A stretch of DNA of 64,000 nt from Nostoc parmelioides FACHB-3921 (lineage in GTDB: Bacteria > Cyanobacteriota > Cyanobacteriia > Cyanobacteriales > Nostocaceae): NCBI RefSeq assembly GCF_014696625.1, contig NZ_JACJQL010000001.1:310001-374000 (forward strand), read 5' to 3'. Shown here in pieces: positions 17,759 through 27,045 of this stretch. The first letter of the stretch is position 1. Every line of letters starts with the position of its first letter. The notes under the pieces are model-generated. The model saw only the letters and a list, made by a program, of their open reading frames with translations. It did no database searches and had not been told where the DNA came from. The translations under genes were made by a program, and so were the position numbers.

Positions 17759-20110
17759 TTGGGCAAGTTAGTAGTTTTAAAGTTAGGCACAGGTAGTTTC
17801 GAGGCGGGATTTCCTGTAACACTGCAAATTGGCGACGACAATTTCCGTCCAATTGTAGAAATTACTAGTGAACTACCACCGAACCCAGAAATTCCCCTTT
17901 GTTATCATCAATGGCAGTCTATTTATAGGCAACTTAAATTTTCTGGTCGTCCTATTGGTATTCCCAAGCAATCGAAACAAAACTCCTCCTTGGAAGATTG
18001 CGAAAAAGCGGCTGATAATTTGAGATTTCAGTTAAATACTTGGTTATCATCCACTAGTTTTCGTTCTATCCGTGAAAAATGGCTGGAAAAACTTGTACCG
18101 GAAGACCTTATCCGTGTACTACTACAAACTGATGATTTGAGGCTGCAAAAACTGCCTTGGCATTTGTGGGATTTATTAGAACGCTATCCCAAGGCCGAAG
18201 TTGCTCTGAGTGCGCCTAGCTACGAACAATTCAACCGCAACTTACAACCTCAATCACAGGTGAAAGTTTTAGCAATTTTGGGTAATAGTCAGGGAATTGA
18301 TGTTCAAACAGACAGTCAAATCTTGGCAGAATTACCTCACGCCAATACTACCTTCCTCGTCGAGCCATCAAGCAAAGACCTAACTGACCAACTATGGGAA
18401 CAAGACTGGCAAATTTTGTTTTTCGCGGGACATAGTGCTACTAATAGCAGCAGTAATGAAGGGAAAATAGATATTAATCAAACAGAAAGCTTGACAATTA
18501 GTCGATTAAAGTATGGTTTGCGAAAATCTGTAGAAAAAGGGTTACATTTAGCAATTTTTAACTCCTGTGATGGTTTGGGTTTGGCCCGTGAGTTTGCAGA
18601 TTTGCACATACCACAGATCATTGTTATGCGAGAACCCGTCCCTGACCAGGTAGCGCAACAATTCCTGAAGTATTTTTTAGAAGCTTTCGCTCGTGGTGAA
18701 TCTTTATACCTAGCAGTTCGAGAAGCGCGGGAACGTTTGCAAGGACTAGAAACTCAATTTCCTTGTGCTACTTGGTTGCCTGTAATTTATCAAAATCCGG
18801 CAACGATGCCTTTACTGTGGCAAGAATTACACCTTAACCAAAATAGTCAGCAAATAACATCCGTACCCAAAAACCCAACTAGGAGAGGTATTAAGCTAAG
18901 ACAAGCTTTATCTGCGGTCATGCTTACCAGTATAGTGACTACAGCATTTTTAATGGGGGTACGATATTTTGGTTTCTTGCAATCATGGGAGTTAATGGCA
19001 TTTGACCAGATGCTGCGTCTGCGTCCTCAGGAAAAACCAGATTCTCGTATACTGATAATTGAAGTTACAGAAGAAGATGTACAAGCTCAACCAGACAATA
19101 GGCGCGGGTCATTGTCTGATGAGGCTTTAGATAAGTTATTAGCCAAGTTGGAAACGTATAAACCACGAGTAATTGGTTTGGATATATACCGAGATTATGC
19201 TGTACAGCCAGCTTATCCCAAGTTGGCGGAACGGATGAAAAACAGCGATCGCTTTGTGGCAGTATGTCAAGTTAGTAACCCCCAAACTGGCAAGCTAGGA
19301 ATTAAACCACCACCAGAAGTTGCTTCTAATGCTCTGGGTTTTAGTGATATTGTCATTGATGCCGATAATGTGGTGCGTCGTCATCTGTTGGCTTTAACTC
19401 CCCCTCTCTCATCTCCTTGTACTGCACCTTATGCTTTAAATGTGCAGTTGGCTCTACGTTATTTACATAGGGAAGGCATTCAGTTACAATTCACCCCTGA
19501 TGGTGCATGGCAATTAGGTCAACTAACATTTTCACCCATCGAAGCCCATACCGGAGGCTACCAAGGTATTGACGCTTTGGGACACCAGATTTTACTTAAT
19601 TATCGCGCCTTTCCCAACTTAGAAGCGATCGCCCCCCGCATCACCTTACAACAAGCATTAACCGGTAAATTACAACCTAATGCAGTTAAAGACAAAATAG
19701 TCTTAATTGGCACAACCGCCGAAAGTTTTCGAGATTATTCACTAACTCCCTACTCTTCCTCGGAAGGTAAGTCACAGCAAATAGCCGGAGTTTGTTTACA
19801 AGCACAGATGGTGAGTCAGTTGTTGAGTGCGGCTTTAGATGGAAGACCTCTGTTATGGACTTGGTATCTCTGGGGTGAAATGATTTGGGTTTGGGGTTGG
19901 GCTATGACTGGCAGTTTACTTGCTACATATCTGCGACAAACCACTTATTTAAGTTGGGCAGTTGGGGGAGTGTTTCTGAGTTTATACGGTTTTTGCCTGA
20001 TATTATTAATACTATATAGTTGTTGGGTTCCTTTTGTACCTGCGGCGATCGCTTTAAGTGCTAATACTGTCATTCTCATAACAGTAATTAAGCCTATCAA
20101 ACAATCATAA
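17759..20110 (+). CDS. CHAT-CHASE2 membrane protein
   Basis: 783 residues, complete. The start is TTG at 17759, chosen because MGKLVVLKLG aligns with the paralogue's MSKLIVLNLG. CHAT domain at about 170-350 with catalytic His225 (FFAGHS) and Cys270 (FNSCDG). One membrane helix lies near 380-402. The CHASE2 sensor domain (about 405-690) begins WELMAFDQMLRLRP and ends with VLIGTTAESFRDY. Two or three C-terminal membrane helices follow (about 700-780). CHASE2 is an extracytoplasmic sensory domain usually found on kinases and cyclases; here the effector is a caspase-like CHAT domain. A DUF928 gene follows 27 bp downstream. Confidence 0.9.
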   Translation: MGKLVVLKLGTGSFEAGFPVTLQIGDDNFRPIVEITSELPPNPEIPLCYHQWQSIYRQLKFSGRPIGIPKQSKQNSSLEDCEKAADNLRFQLNTWLSSTSFRSIREKWLEKLVPEDLIRVLLQTDDLRLQKLPWHLWDLLERYPKAEVALSAPSYEQFNRNLQPQSQVKVLAILGNSQGIDVQTDSQILAELPHANTTFLVEPSSKDLTDQLWEQDWQILFFAGHSATNSSSNEGKIDINQTESLTISRLKYGLRKSVEKGLHLAIFNSCDGLGLAREFADLHIPQIIVMREPVPDQVAQQFLKYFLEAFARGESLYLAVREARERLQGLETQFPCATWLPVIYQNPATMPLLWQELHLNQNSQQITSVPKNPTRRGIKLRQALSAVMLTSIVTTAFLMGVRYFGFLQSWELMAFDQMLRLRPQEKPDSRILIIEVTEEDVQAQPDNRRGSLSDEALDKLLAKLETYKPRVIGLDIYRDYAVQPAYPKLAERMKNSDRFVAVCQVSNPQTGKLGIKPPPEVASNALGFSDIVIDADNVVRRHLLALTPPLSSPCTAPYALNVQLALRYLHREGIQLQFTPDGAWQLGQLTFSPIEAHTGGYQGIDALGHQILLNYRAFPNLEAIAPRITLQQALTGKLQPNAVKDKIVLIGTTAESFRDYSLTPYSSSEGKSQQIAGVCLQAQMVSQLLSAALDGRPLLWTWYLWGEMIWVWGWAMTGSLLATYLRQTTYLSWAVGGVFLSLYGFCLILLILYSCWVPFVPAAIALSANTVILITVIKPIKQS

Positions 20111-20137
20111 AAATATATTTTTCCTTGACCAAAAATC

Positions 20138-20938
20138 ATGAAAATCCTGCAATTAAGCATAGCTTTGGGGATAGTATTCACCAGCAATATATCCTATCCC
20201 TTAAAACTCCAGGCTTTACCAACTAATCATCATCTAGCCTCAGTGAAATTTATTCCTCCACCACCACCAGACCGAGGCGCAGCAGGCTCTAGAAGTGGTG
20301 CTGCTAGTCGGGGGTGTGAAATAGGTAATCAGACCGTAACAGCTTTAGTACCAACCTATCAAAACACTCTAAATAGTGATCAGCAATCAGTTGTTCCCAT
20401 CACTCAAGTTTGGGGTTTAACAAACGCTGAACATCCTGAGTTTTTCTTTTTTGTTCCCTACAATGCCTCATCTATTAAAAATATCGAGTTTGTTTTACAA
20501 GCACAAACCGATAGCAAAAATAAAACTTTATATCGTACTAATCTGACAATTCCAGAATCGCCGGGAATTATTAGTGTGCATTTACCTCAAAATGAAGTTT
20601 CATTGCAGGTAGGAAAAATGTATCAATGGTTTTTAAAAGTACGCGTACAATGCGACCAAAAACAACCATTGAGACTAGATTATACAAATGGTTGGGTACA
20701 GAAAATTAACCAAAATGCAACATTAACAGCACAATTCAAACAAGCAGAACTTGAACAAAAAGTGACACTCTACGCCACAAATGGTGTTTGGTACGATACT
20801 GTCAAAAGTTTGGTAGAATTACGCCTGAGCAATCCCCACAATCAAAGTTTACGAAAACAGTGGCAAACTTTGCTCAATTCAGTTGGCTTAGAACAAATAG
20901 CTAATCAGCCACTAATTAATTGTTGTAAACCTCGTTGA
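20138..20938 (+). CDS. DUF928 family exported protein
   Basis: 266 residues. The signal peptide (LSIALGIVFTSNISYPLKLQA) ends near residue 28. A Pro/Gly/Arg linker (FIPPPPPDRGAAGSRSG) leads into a DUF928-like beta-rich body: ALVPTYQN, FFFFVPYN and the MYQWFLKVRVQCD core. DUF928 is confined largely to cyanobacteria, predicted periplasmic, and of unknown function. It is cotranscribed with the CHAT-CHASE2 gene (27-bp gap), suggesting it acts on the periplasmic side of the CHASE2 sensor. Confidence 0.87.
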   Translation: MKILQLSIALGIVFTSNISYPLKLQALPTNHHLASVKFIPPPPPDRGAAGSRSGAASRGCEIGNQTVTALVPTYQNTLNSDQQSVVPITQVWGLTNAEHPEFFFFVPYNASSIKNIEFVLQAQTDSKNKTLYRTNLTIPESPGIISVHLPQNEVSLQVGKMYQWFLKVRVQCDQKQPLRLDYTNGWVQKINQNATLTAQFKQAELEQKVTLYATNGVWYDTVKSLVELRLSNPHNQSLRKQWQTLLNSVGLEQIANQPLINCCKPR

Positions 20939-21007
20939 GAATGATCTACTTTGCTAACAAACACAGGGTATAAACTTAAAATTCCTCACCCACAAGAGGA
21001 TGAAGAA

Positions 21008-21068
21008 TCTGGTAATGGGTAATAGGTAATAAGTAATAGGTAATAATCCAATTACCTATTACCTGGGT
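21008..21068. repeat. GGTAATA tandem/inverted repeat
   Basis: Repeated GGTAATAGGTAATAAGTAATA units are followed by the complementary AATTACCTATTACCT, giving a stem-loop between the convergent DUF928 and TPR-CHAT genes. A terminator role is likely. Confidence 0.55.
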
Positions 21069-23621
21069 TTATAACCAATTACCAACTAATGTATAAGCAG
21101 CCCAGTAACCGGGGTGATTGTAATTAGGATATTTAGTTAATAATTTTACTTGAGCGCGACGTAAAGCTTCTGCTTTCGTCACTTTATTATTGACTAATTG
21201 ATTGTAAAATTCACCAATTAAGACAGCAGTAGATTGATCATTAATATGCCAGAGTGAAGCGAGTGTGCTACGTGCGCCTGCTTTAACTGCTGCACCTGCC
21301 AAACCTAATGTAGCACGATTATCACCTGTGGCAGTTTCGCAGGCACTCAAAACTAATAATTCCAATATTTGTGAATTAGTTGCACTCTGACTACGGAGTA
21401 ATTTATCGAATTCTAAAACATTAATGTAACCATCATTGGCTAAGATAAAAGTATCTTCTGGTCGAGAGCTAAATTGTCCGTGAGTTGCTAGATGTAAGAT
21501 ATTAAAAGGAAGAGAATTAACATTTTTTTCAAGATTGATAATAGTAAAATCTTTGTCTAGTAGTTTTTTAGTAGATGCTCCTGTTTGAGCAATCAGATCA
21601 AATTCTAATTTGATTCCCGGTAAGGGTGGAAATCTAGAAAAATTCGGTGGTGGTTCAACTAAACCCGCAGCAATAACTTGCAATGGACTTTCAGATATAG
21701 GTTTAGGTGCTAATAGTTGCAGCCCTAAACTTACAGCAATAGCGTATTTTTCTACTAAATATTTCTCCCCATCGTAAAGTGCAGGTAGTGGTGTATTTTT
21801 TAATTCCCCATCTAATACAAAAACTAGAGTATTAACTTTACTGTTAGCTAAATCGGATGCAATAGGTTTAATTAACCAATTATAGACTTCTTGGGCAAGA
21901 GTTTGTGCTTCCTCTGTTCTATCTGGTTCTAAAATATATTCCCTTAATTGTGCCAATGTCCGCTCAACATCTACCTGGGATTTGTTATTTGTAAAATAGC
22001 GCAGTGGTTGCTGAGGAATCTTCACAATTACTTGCAATTGTTCTGGCAGAATAATAGGATACAATATTGCAGTGTTGGGATTTTCTTGATCTACTATTTG
22101 ATCTAAAATCACCCTCTGCCCTTGTAAACAAGCTTCTCTAAAAAAGTTATCTAGTTCTGCTAACTGTAGTGCTTCTATGCGAGTTCTAGCTTTATCTAAT
22201 GTTTGAATGTCAGGTTTGTTACCAGCATTTTGCAAAAGTAAAGCTACCGACTCACGATAAACTGGTTCTACATTATCTCGGAAATTAAACTGAATATCCT
22301 GATTGACTACTACTAAATCAGTACGCAGTGATTCTAAAGTTTCTACAGTTGCGTCATATGCGGCGATCGCTCCTGTAAAATTACCTTGGGCTTTGAATAA
22401 TCTACCTAATTGCCATTGCCATAAATATGTAATTTCTGGGGCGTTGCTGCTTTGTGCCAATATCAAAGCCTGTTGTGTCAAGCTAATAGCCTCAGCAATT
22501 TGTTGTGTTTTCTCATACAAACCGCCCAAATTACCTAAAGCATAGGCTTCTGCACGAATATCTTTTAAACTCCGGGCTTGTTGTATGGATTTAGCCAAGA
22601 GTTGAGCTATTTGGGATGTGGGGGTATTATTTAAACTACCCAAACTGTGCGCCAAGTTAATGTGGGCATAAATTGAAGGACGAGACGGTGGAAGTGGTGA
22701 GAGTAAAGATTGAATTTCAGGAATTAAAACTTGTGCGGCTGCAAGTTGTTTTTCCGCAATTAATAAATTGAGATGATTCAGTCTAGCTTTAACTTTTGTT
22801 AGAGGCAAAGGTGAGATATTAAATGCTTGTTGATAAAATGCGATCGCCTGAGATTTTTTTTGTTGTATACGAGCGTTATTACCTAAACTGAGGAGAGTTA
22901 AAGCAATATTTTCTGGAGATTTCAGCCGTTGATAAATTGCTAAACTTGCTTCTAAAGCTAGACGAGATTTTTCTAATTCTCCCACATTTTCTAAGGTATC
23001 ACCCAAAGACAGTAGAACCCCTGCCTTTGCTAAAGAATCATCTTGAGAGTTGAGAGTTTGGTTTACCTGTTCTAGTTGCTTAATGGCTTGCTGATTAAAA
23101 CCTTGATTGCGTAATGCTTGAGCTTGATAAAGTCGTGCTAAGGTAATACCATTGTTATCGCCTAGCCGAGTATAAATATCTTCAGTCTGTTTCCAAGTTG
23201 TTAGAGCTAATTCTGATTTACCTGTGAGAAAATGTAAGCGTCCTTGAATATCGAGAGTTTGTGCAAAAACTGCTAAATTCTTACTGTTATTATTCTGTAA
23301 ATCCCAACTCTTAGTAATAGCTAATTGTGCTTTTTCCCAATCACCAAGCTGTTGATAAGCCAATGATAAATTACTCAAAGCCACAGCTTGTTTTAAACTA
23401 TCTCCCTGGCGTTGATATCCTTGAATTGCTTGCTGTAATATTTGCACAGCCTCAGCAAATCTCCCACTTTCATACAATTTTTGACTATCAACAATTTGAG
23501 ATTCTCCACCCTGAGCGATGATTGTCCTTTCAGGAATATTTGCAAAGGTTGGAGTTACTAAAACACATATTAATATAGTAATTAATACCAGCAAACAAAA
23601 ATTAAAAAATTTCTTCGTCAT
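21069..23621 (-). CDS. TPR-CHAT domain protein
   Basis: 850 residues from ATG 23621 (MTKKFFNF). An ATG at 23630 would sit only one base after the AGGA ribosome-binding motif, so the inner start is preferred. It has a signal peptide or N-terminal anchor (LVLITILICVLVTPTFA), ten or so TPRs (about 45-480) and a C-terminal CHAT domain (about 560-850). Predicted catalytic His (LHLATHGQF, about 714) and Cys (LSACETATGD, about 761) are both present. If the signal is cleaved, the protease-like domain is extracytoplasmic, unlike CHAT-CHASE2. It is convergent with DUF928 and upstream of the same repeat. Confidence 0.9.
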   Translation of the reverse strand: MTKKFFNFCLLVLITILICVLVTPTFANIPERTIIAQGGESQIVDSQKLYESGRFAEAVQILQQAIQGYQRQGDSLKQAVALSNLSLAYQQLGDWEKAQLAITKSWDLQNNNSKNLAVFAQTLDIQGRLHFLTGKSELALTTWKQTEDIYTRLGDNNGITLARLYQAQALRNQGFNQQAIKQLEQVNQTLNSQDDSLAKAGVLLSLGDTLENVGELEKSRLALEASLAIYQRLKSPENIALTLLSLGNNARIQQKKSQAIAFYQQAFNISPLPLTKVKARLNHLNLLIAEKQLAAAQVLIPEIQSLLSPLPPSRPSIYAHINLAHSLGSLNNTPTSQIAQLLAKSIQQARSLKDIRAEAYALGNLGGLYEKTQQIAEAISLTQQALILAQSSNAPEITYLWQWQLGRLFKAQGNFTGAIAAYDATVETLESLRTDLVVVNQDIQFNFRDNVEPVYRESVALLLQNAGNKPDIQTLDKARTRIEALQLAELDNFFREACLQGQRVILDQIVDQENPNTAILYPIILPEQLQVIVKIPQQPLRYFTNNKSQVDVERTLAQLREYILEPDRTEEAQTLAQEVYNWLIKPIASDLANSKVNTLVFVLDGELKNTPLPALYDGEKYLVEKYAIAVSLGLQLLAPKPISESPLQVIAAGLVEPPPNFSRFPPLPGIKLEFDLIAQTGASTKKLLDKDFTIINLEKNVNSLPFNILHLATHGQFSSRPEDTFILANDGYINVLEFDKLLRSQSATNSQILELLVLSACETATGDNRATLGLAGAAVKAGARSTLASLWHINDQSTAVLIGEFYNQLVNNKVTKAEALRRAQVKLLTKYPNYNHPGYWAAYTLVGNWL

Positions 23622-23639
23622 TACTACCATTTCCTAACA

Positions 23640-23881
23640 AGTGTTGGTATAGGGGTATAGGGGTGTAAGGGTGTAGGGGTGTAAGGTTGGGGACTTCCAG
23701 AAAATAAATTATCCAATGTTGAGAGCGAAGATGATGAACAGATTCTTTCTCCCCCTGCTCCCCCTGCTCCCTCTGCCCACCAAAGTGATTGGATATTTTT
23801 TTAGTTGGAAGTCCCTTGTAGGGGTGAGAGTGTGGGAGTCAGGGGAACAATTCTTTAATTTTGAATTTTGAATTTTGAATT
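23640..23881. repeat. Minisatellite-type intergenic repeats
   Basis: Tandem GGGGTATA/GGGGTGTAA units (about 23650-23690), CCCCCTGCTCCCC units (about 23751-23775) and three TTTTGAA units (about 23859-23881) fill the space between the DUF1822 and TPR-CHAT genes. No gene is present. Confidence 0.55.
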
Positions 23882-23894
23882 GATTTGTCCCCAA

Positions 23895-25052
23895 CTAAAA
23901 ACGCAAAATTTCACGCTCATAGTCTAGCGGTAAAGGTATAACTTCCCAAGCTAAACCTTCACCGGGTTCTAACATCACTTCTACAGACAGTTCTTCTATA
24001 GGACTTGTCGCGGTATCTTCATTGTGAGGAAATGGTTGTAAGTCTTCTGTGAGTAGTCTGAGTTGAAAACCTACAGGAATGAGATTGTCTGAATTTGTCG
24101 GGTGTAATTCAAACCGCCAAATGTTTTCATCAGGATTACCTTGAGAAATAACTCGTAACTCATAAGTATTACCAGCTACTAATATTTGTCGAGATAAACC
24201 CAAAAGAGAAACTTGACTTTCTGCGCTTCGCATACCGGAAGACGCAGCTAAAAACTGTCGTCGTTCCCAGCCTAATTGTTGAGCAAAATTTGCTACACCT
24301 GCTTGTAACCATTGCCCTACGGATGCTGATTCTACAACGCCTTGACGCAATTCATACAAACGTTGTCGCCAACCGCCATGAGTGATTAATCCTCCCCAAA
24401 GTTGAAAGGGAACTTCTAGGCGAGGAAATTTGATATCTGCGTGACTTAATCTTTGCAGTAAATTATCTGCTTGGGTTTGGGGTAAGGGCGGTAGAGGCGC
24501 AACTGAGGCGCGCGTGATTTCTTCAGGAGACAATTGGCGAGTTACCCAGAGTACATTCAAGTCGGAAATTAGCTGATCAGATTCTAAACTGTAAGTGCGA
24601 TCGCCTACATCATAAACCCCTACTGTTTTCACTTGTTGATGGGTTGTGTAACCAAAAACCCTCATCCAGCCTTCCTCAGAATTTAACTGTACAGCCAAAT
24701 AATAATCAGCTACCCATTCAGGAATATCCACCCATTCTTGAGGTACGCGTAATTCATCCCCATCCATTGCTAAACTGGGAATTAACAGCAAGCGCGAGTT
24801 ATCAAAACTCACAGCTGTACCATTAACTACTTCCCAAATACTCGGTAAAGCAGCCCTGTTGGGATGAACCTTCGCATGGGGTGTAATTTCCTCGTGCAAC
24901 CACTCTAAAAACGTAGTTAAACAAACTTGATTAACCCAAGCACGCTGACAAGCACCAGGAGTAGAGTAGTTATGCTCTAGATTAGGTGATGTCTGAACCA
25001 CTTCTAGAACCAAGTCATTATCAACAGCGAAACCCACAGCATGATCAAACAT
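23895..25052 (-). CDS. DUF1822 family protein
   Basis: 385 residues from ATG 25052 (MFDHAVGF), four bases after the stop of the sigma-like gene. An in-frame ATG at 25091 would overlap that gene by 35 bp; the inner start also matches the N-terminal length of the paralogue at 1576-2706. It shares the blocks WVNQVCLTTFLEWL, VPQEWVDIPEWVADYYLAVQ and SDLNVLWVTRQLSPEE with it. Soluble; function unknown. Conserved pairing with the sigma-like gene at two loci argues that the two products work together. Confidence 0.85.
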   Translation of the reverse strand: MFDHAVGFAVDNDLVLEVVQTSPNLEHNYSTPGACQRAWVNQVCLTTFLEWLHEEITPHAKVHPNRAALPSIWEVVNGTAVSFDNSRLLLIPSLAMDGDELRVPQEWVDIPEWVADYYLAVQLNSEEGWMRVFGYTTHQQVKTVGVYDVGDRTYSLESDQLISDLNVLWVTRQLSPEEITRASVAPLPPLPQTQADNLLQRLSHADIKFPRLEVPFQLWGGLITHGGWRQRLYELRQGVVESASVGQWLQAGVANFAQQLGWERRQFLAASSGMRSAESQVSLLGLSRQILVAGNTYELRVISQGNPDENIWRFELHPTNSDNLIPVGFQLRLLTEDLQPFPHNEDTATSPIEELSVEVMLEPGEGLAWEVIPLPLDYEREILRF

Positions 25053-25056
25053 AATA

Positions 25057-26217
25057 TCAAGCGGTTCTATAGTAATTGGTAAGCCATTCATCTAGACTTT
25101 TGCTGACGGCATCGACTACGACAGATGTCGGCGAAATATGCAAATTATCCTGACTCCACTGCGTTAGCGTGGTGAGTAATGAGCGTTTAATGCTACTTAG
25201 GCGACGAGAGACTGAATATTGCTTAATTTCTAACTTTTCGGCAATTTTTTGTTGAGTCAGATTTTGCTGATAATAAGCTTGGAGTAATTGTTGAGCCTGA
25301 ATATCCAAAGCTGCTATAGCATCCATTAACACTTGATTTAATTGTATTTGTTGTGTTTGTCTAGTTTTAGCTTCCTCTTGGGCAATAATTTCCGTTAGTA
25401 ATGATGCTGATAAGTCTGCGGGTAATGTATCTAATAAATTACCTGATTCCTGCCCAGAAATCGGAGCATCTACAGACACAAATTTAGGGTAAAGAAACTC
25501 TCGTACAGCTTTAGCGCAGGTACTCAACCATTTTTCCAACGTTTCGGGAGATAGTTGACTCAAGCTTTGTCTATTATAAAGTTGAGTAATGGCTTCCCAC
25601 GTTGCATTTTCTGGTTTTCCTAGCTGACGGATAGTTTGACTGTCACTGGTGTAGAGTTCCTGAAAACATTCCCAAGCTAGGACGTAATTATTGATAATTT
25701 GACTATTAAAACCAGCATGATTTAAGGAAGTTACTAACCGCTTGCGGCTAATTTTATGCAATAAAGCCCAGTCAGTGCAGATATCTGCTTCTTTTCCCAC
25801 ACGTAAGGAGTCCTTCAGAAAACGCTCAAAAGCATATTCTGCATAGCTTTTTAAGCTTGTACTGTATTCAGGATTAAAATTTTTGAGAATTTTATGAATG
25901 CAGGAAATCGCTATCTGAAAACAATCAGCAATAGAAAATTGACTCGAAAAATTTAAGGCTATTTTTCTCGCCACCCAGTAACATACCTCTTGCAAATAAG
26001 CCGAAATATGTCCCACCGCTAGAGGAGAGGCTTCTATTTGCCAGATTTTGTACCAGTACAGCACCCAAAAGTTATCAGATGTCTGTTGTGGATATTGTTC
26101 TAAGCCTTTTTTTATACTTCGCTGTAGTTTGCTATCTGTCACCCAAACGCTGAACCTATCTGCATCAAACTGCACAAAGGTTGAGAAGGTTTCAATAATA
26201 CCCTGTCGGGTTTGCAT
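25057..26217 (-). CDS. Sigma-70 region 4-like DNA-binding protein
   Basis: 386 residues, paralogous to the 402-residue protein at 2709-3917. Shared features are the N-terminal block (IIETFSTFVQFDADRFSVWV), the region 4-like helix-turn-helix near residues 295-350 (ALDIQAQQLLQAYYQQNLTQ, then KIAEKLEIKQYSVSRRLSSI) and the tail HISPTSVVVDAV then LDEWLTNYY. No clear region 2 is seen. It is transcribed before DUF1822, and opposite in strand to the CHAT-CHASE2/DUF928 pair. It may direct transcription of its own module; this is untested. Confidence 0.75.
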   Translation of the reverse strand: MQTRQGIIETFSTFVQFDADRFSVWVTDSKLQRSIKKGLEQYPQQTSDNFWVLYWYKIWQIEASPLAVGHISAYLQEVCYWVARKIALNFSSQFSIADCFQIAISCIHKILKNFNPEYSTSLKSYAEYAFERFLKDSLRVGKEADICTDWALLHKISRKRLVTSLNHAGFNSQIINNYVLAWECFQELYTSDSQTIRQLGKPENATWEAITQLYNRQSLSQLSPETLEKWLSTCAKAVREFLYPKFVSVDAPISGQESGNLLDTLPADLSASLLTEIIAQEEAKTRQTQQIQLNQVLMDAIAALDIQAQQLLQAYYQQNLTQQKIAEKLEIKQYSVSRRLSSIKRSLLTTLTQWSQDNLHISPTSVVVDAVSKSLDEWLTNYYRTA

Positions 26218-26327
26218 AAAAATTTTGTGAGTATAGAAAATTTAGACTTTACGAATTTACACTTAATTGTAATACAAAGCATTCCAGGCATTTCCTACAT
26301 TTTTCAAAAAAATATTTTTACTAGGGT

Positions 26328-26402
26328 GCATAAACACTAAGAGCCATCGTAGAGAGTCACAGGACAACCAAAGCACAGTGAAATCGCTGAAGTAAAGGGT
26401 TG
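26328..26402 (+). promoter_or_regulatory. Conserved upstream element, copy 1
   Basis: GCATAAACACT (26328-26338) and ATCGTAG (26346-26352) keep exact spacing with copies at 27046 and 34533, followed by CAGGA and GACAACCAAAGC. It ends about 40 bp before the first precursor gene. It could be a promoter/operator or a conserved 5' UTR of the lanthipeptide transcripts. Confidence 0.6.
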
Positions 26403-26442
26403 TTTATAAACAATAAATTGCCAACATCAAAGGAGGAGAATC

Positions 26443-26667
26443 ATGTCTAATAATGACATTATTCGCGCTTGGAAAAATGAAGAATATCGTAACAGTTTGA
26501 GTGCAGAACAGCTTTCTCAATTACCTCAAAATCCTGCCGGGATGATTGAACTGCCTAATGAAGTCACACAAACACTTGCTGGTGGTGGATTTTCCAAAGG
26601 TGTTTTCTGCACAGGTTTAAAGGGATTTACTAAAGGCGTTATTTGCGACATCTTGACTAGAAGATAA
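26443..26667 (+). CDS. Class II lanthipeptide precursor 1 (mersacidin/lichenicidin-type leader)
   Basis: 74 residues. The 48-residue leader (NNDIIRAWKNEEYRNSLS, LPQNPAG, LPNE) is of the mersacidin/lichenicidin type and ends in the double-glycine site TLAGG. The 26-residue core has Ser3-Cys8 (FSKGVFC) and Thr15-Cys20 (FTKGVIC), plus Thr9 and Thr24. The two halves are an internal duplication, GF(S/T)KGV(F/I)C, predicting two five-step rings of identical geometry. A strong RBS (AAAGGAGGAG) precedes the ATG. LanM and a C39 exporter lie downstream, so modification and leader removal are provided in the cluster. Confidence 0.93.
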   Translation: MSNNDIIRAWKNEEYRNSLSAEQLSQLPQNPAGMIELPNEVTQTLAGGGFSKGVFCTGLKGFTKGVICDILTRR

Positions 26668-26727
26668 GACGACTGGATTGACACAAATAACTATCAAAAT
26701 AATTGCCAACATCAAAGGAGAAAAATC

Positions 26728-26940
26728 ATGTCTAATTTTGACATTATCCGCGCTTGGAAAGATGAAGACTATCGCAATAGCTTGAGTGATGAACAACGTT
26801 CTCAATTACCTGAAAATCCCGTCGGAATGATTGAGTTACCCAATGAAGTCACACAAACACTTGCTGGTGGCAAATTTTCAAAAGGTATTATCTGTAAAGG
26901 CTGGACTTACGGACGTGTTTGCAAACTACTTCCGAAGTAG
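26728..26940 (+). CDS. Class II lanthipeptide precursor 2
   Basis: 70 residues. The leader is almost identical to those of precursors 1 and 3 and ends TLAGG. The 22-residue core is different: it starts with Lys (KFSKGIIC), then KGWTYGRVC and KLLPK. Ser3-Cys8 and Thr12-Cys17 keep the same Ser/Thr-x4-Cys spacing, but the core is shorter and more basic (six Lys/Arg). It lies 60 bp after precursor 1 with its own AAAGGAG site and no separate upstream element, so it is probably cotranscribed with it. A large hairpin follows the stop directly. Confidence 0.93.
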   Translation: MSNFDIIRAWKDEDYRNSLSDEQRSQLPENPVGMIELPNEVTQTLAGGKFSKGIICKGWTYGRVCKLLPK

Positions 26941-26985
26941 CACTATAGAGATAGTGCAAATAGTGTTTGCACTATCTCTATAGTG
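26941..26985 (+). terminator. Perfect 20-bp-stem hairpin after precursor 2
   Basis: Arms 26941-26960 (starts CACTATAGAGATAGTG) and 26966-26985 are fully complementary, with loop TAGTG. The stem begins at the base after the stop codon of precursor 2. There is no T tract after it, so it may be a transcript stabiliser or attenuator rather than a simple intrinsic terminator. Confidence 0.8.
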
Positions 26986-27045
26986 TATTATCACATTGCC
27001 AAACAAGATGAGTGAGTTGAACTCCTAAAATTTTTCTCACTCACG

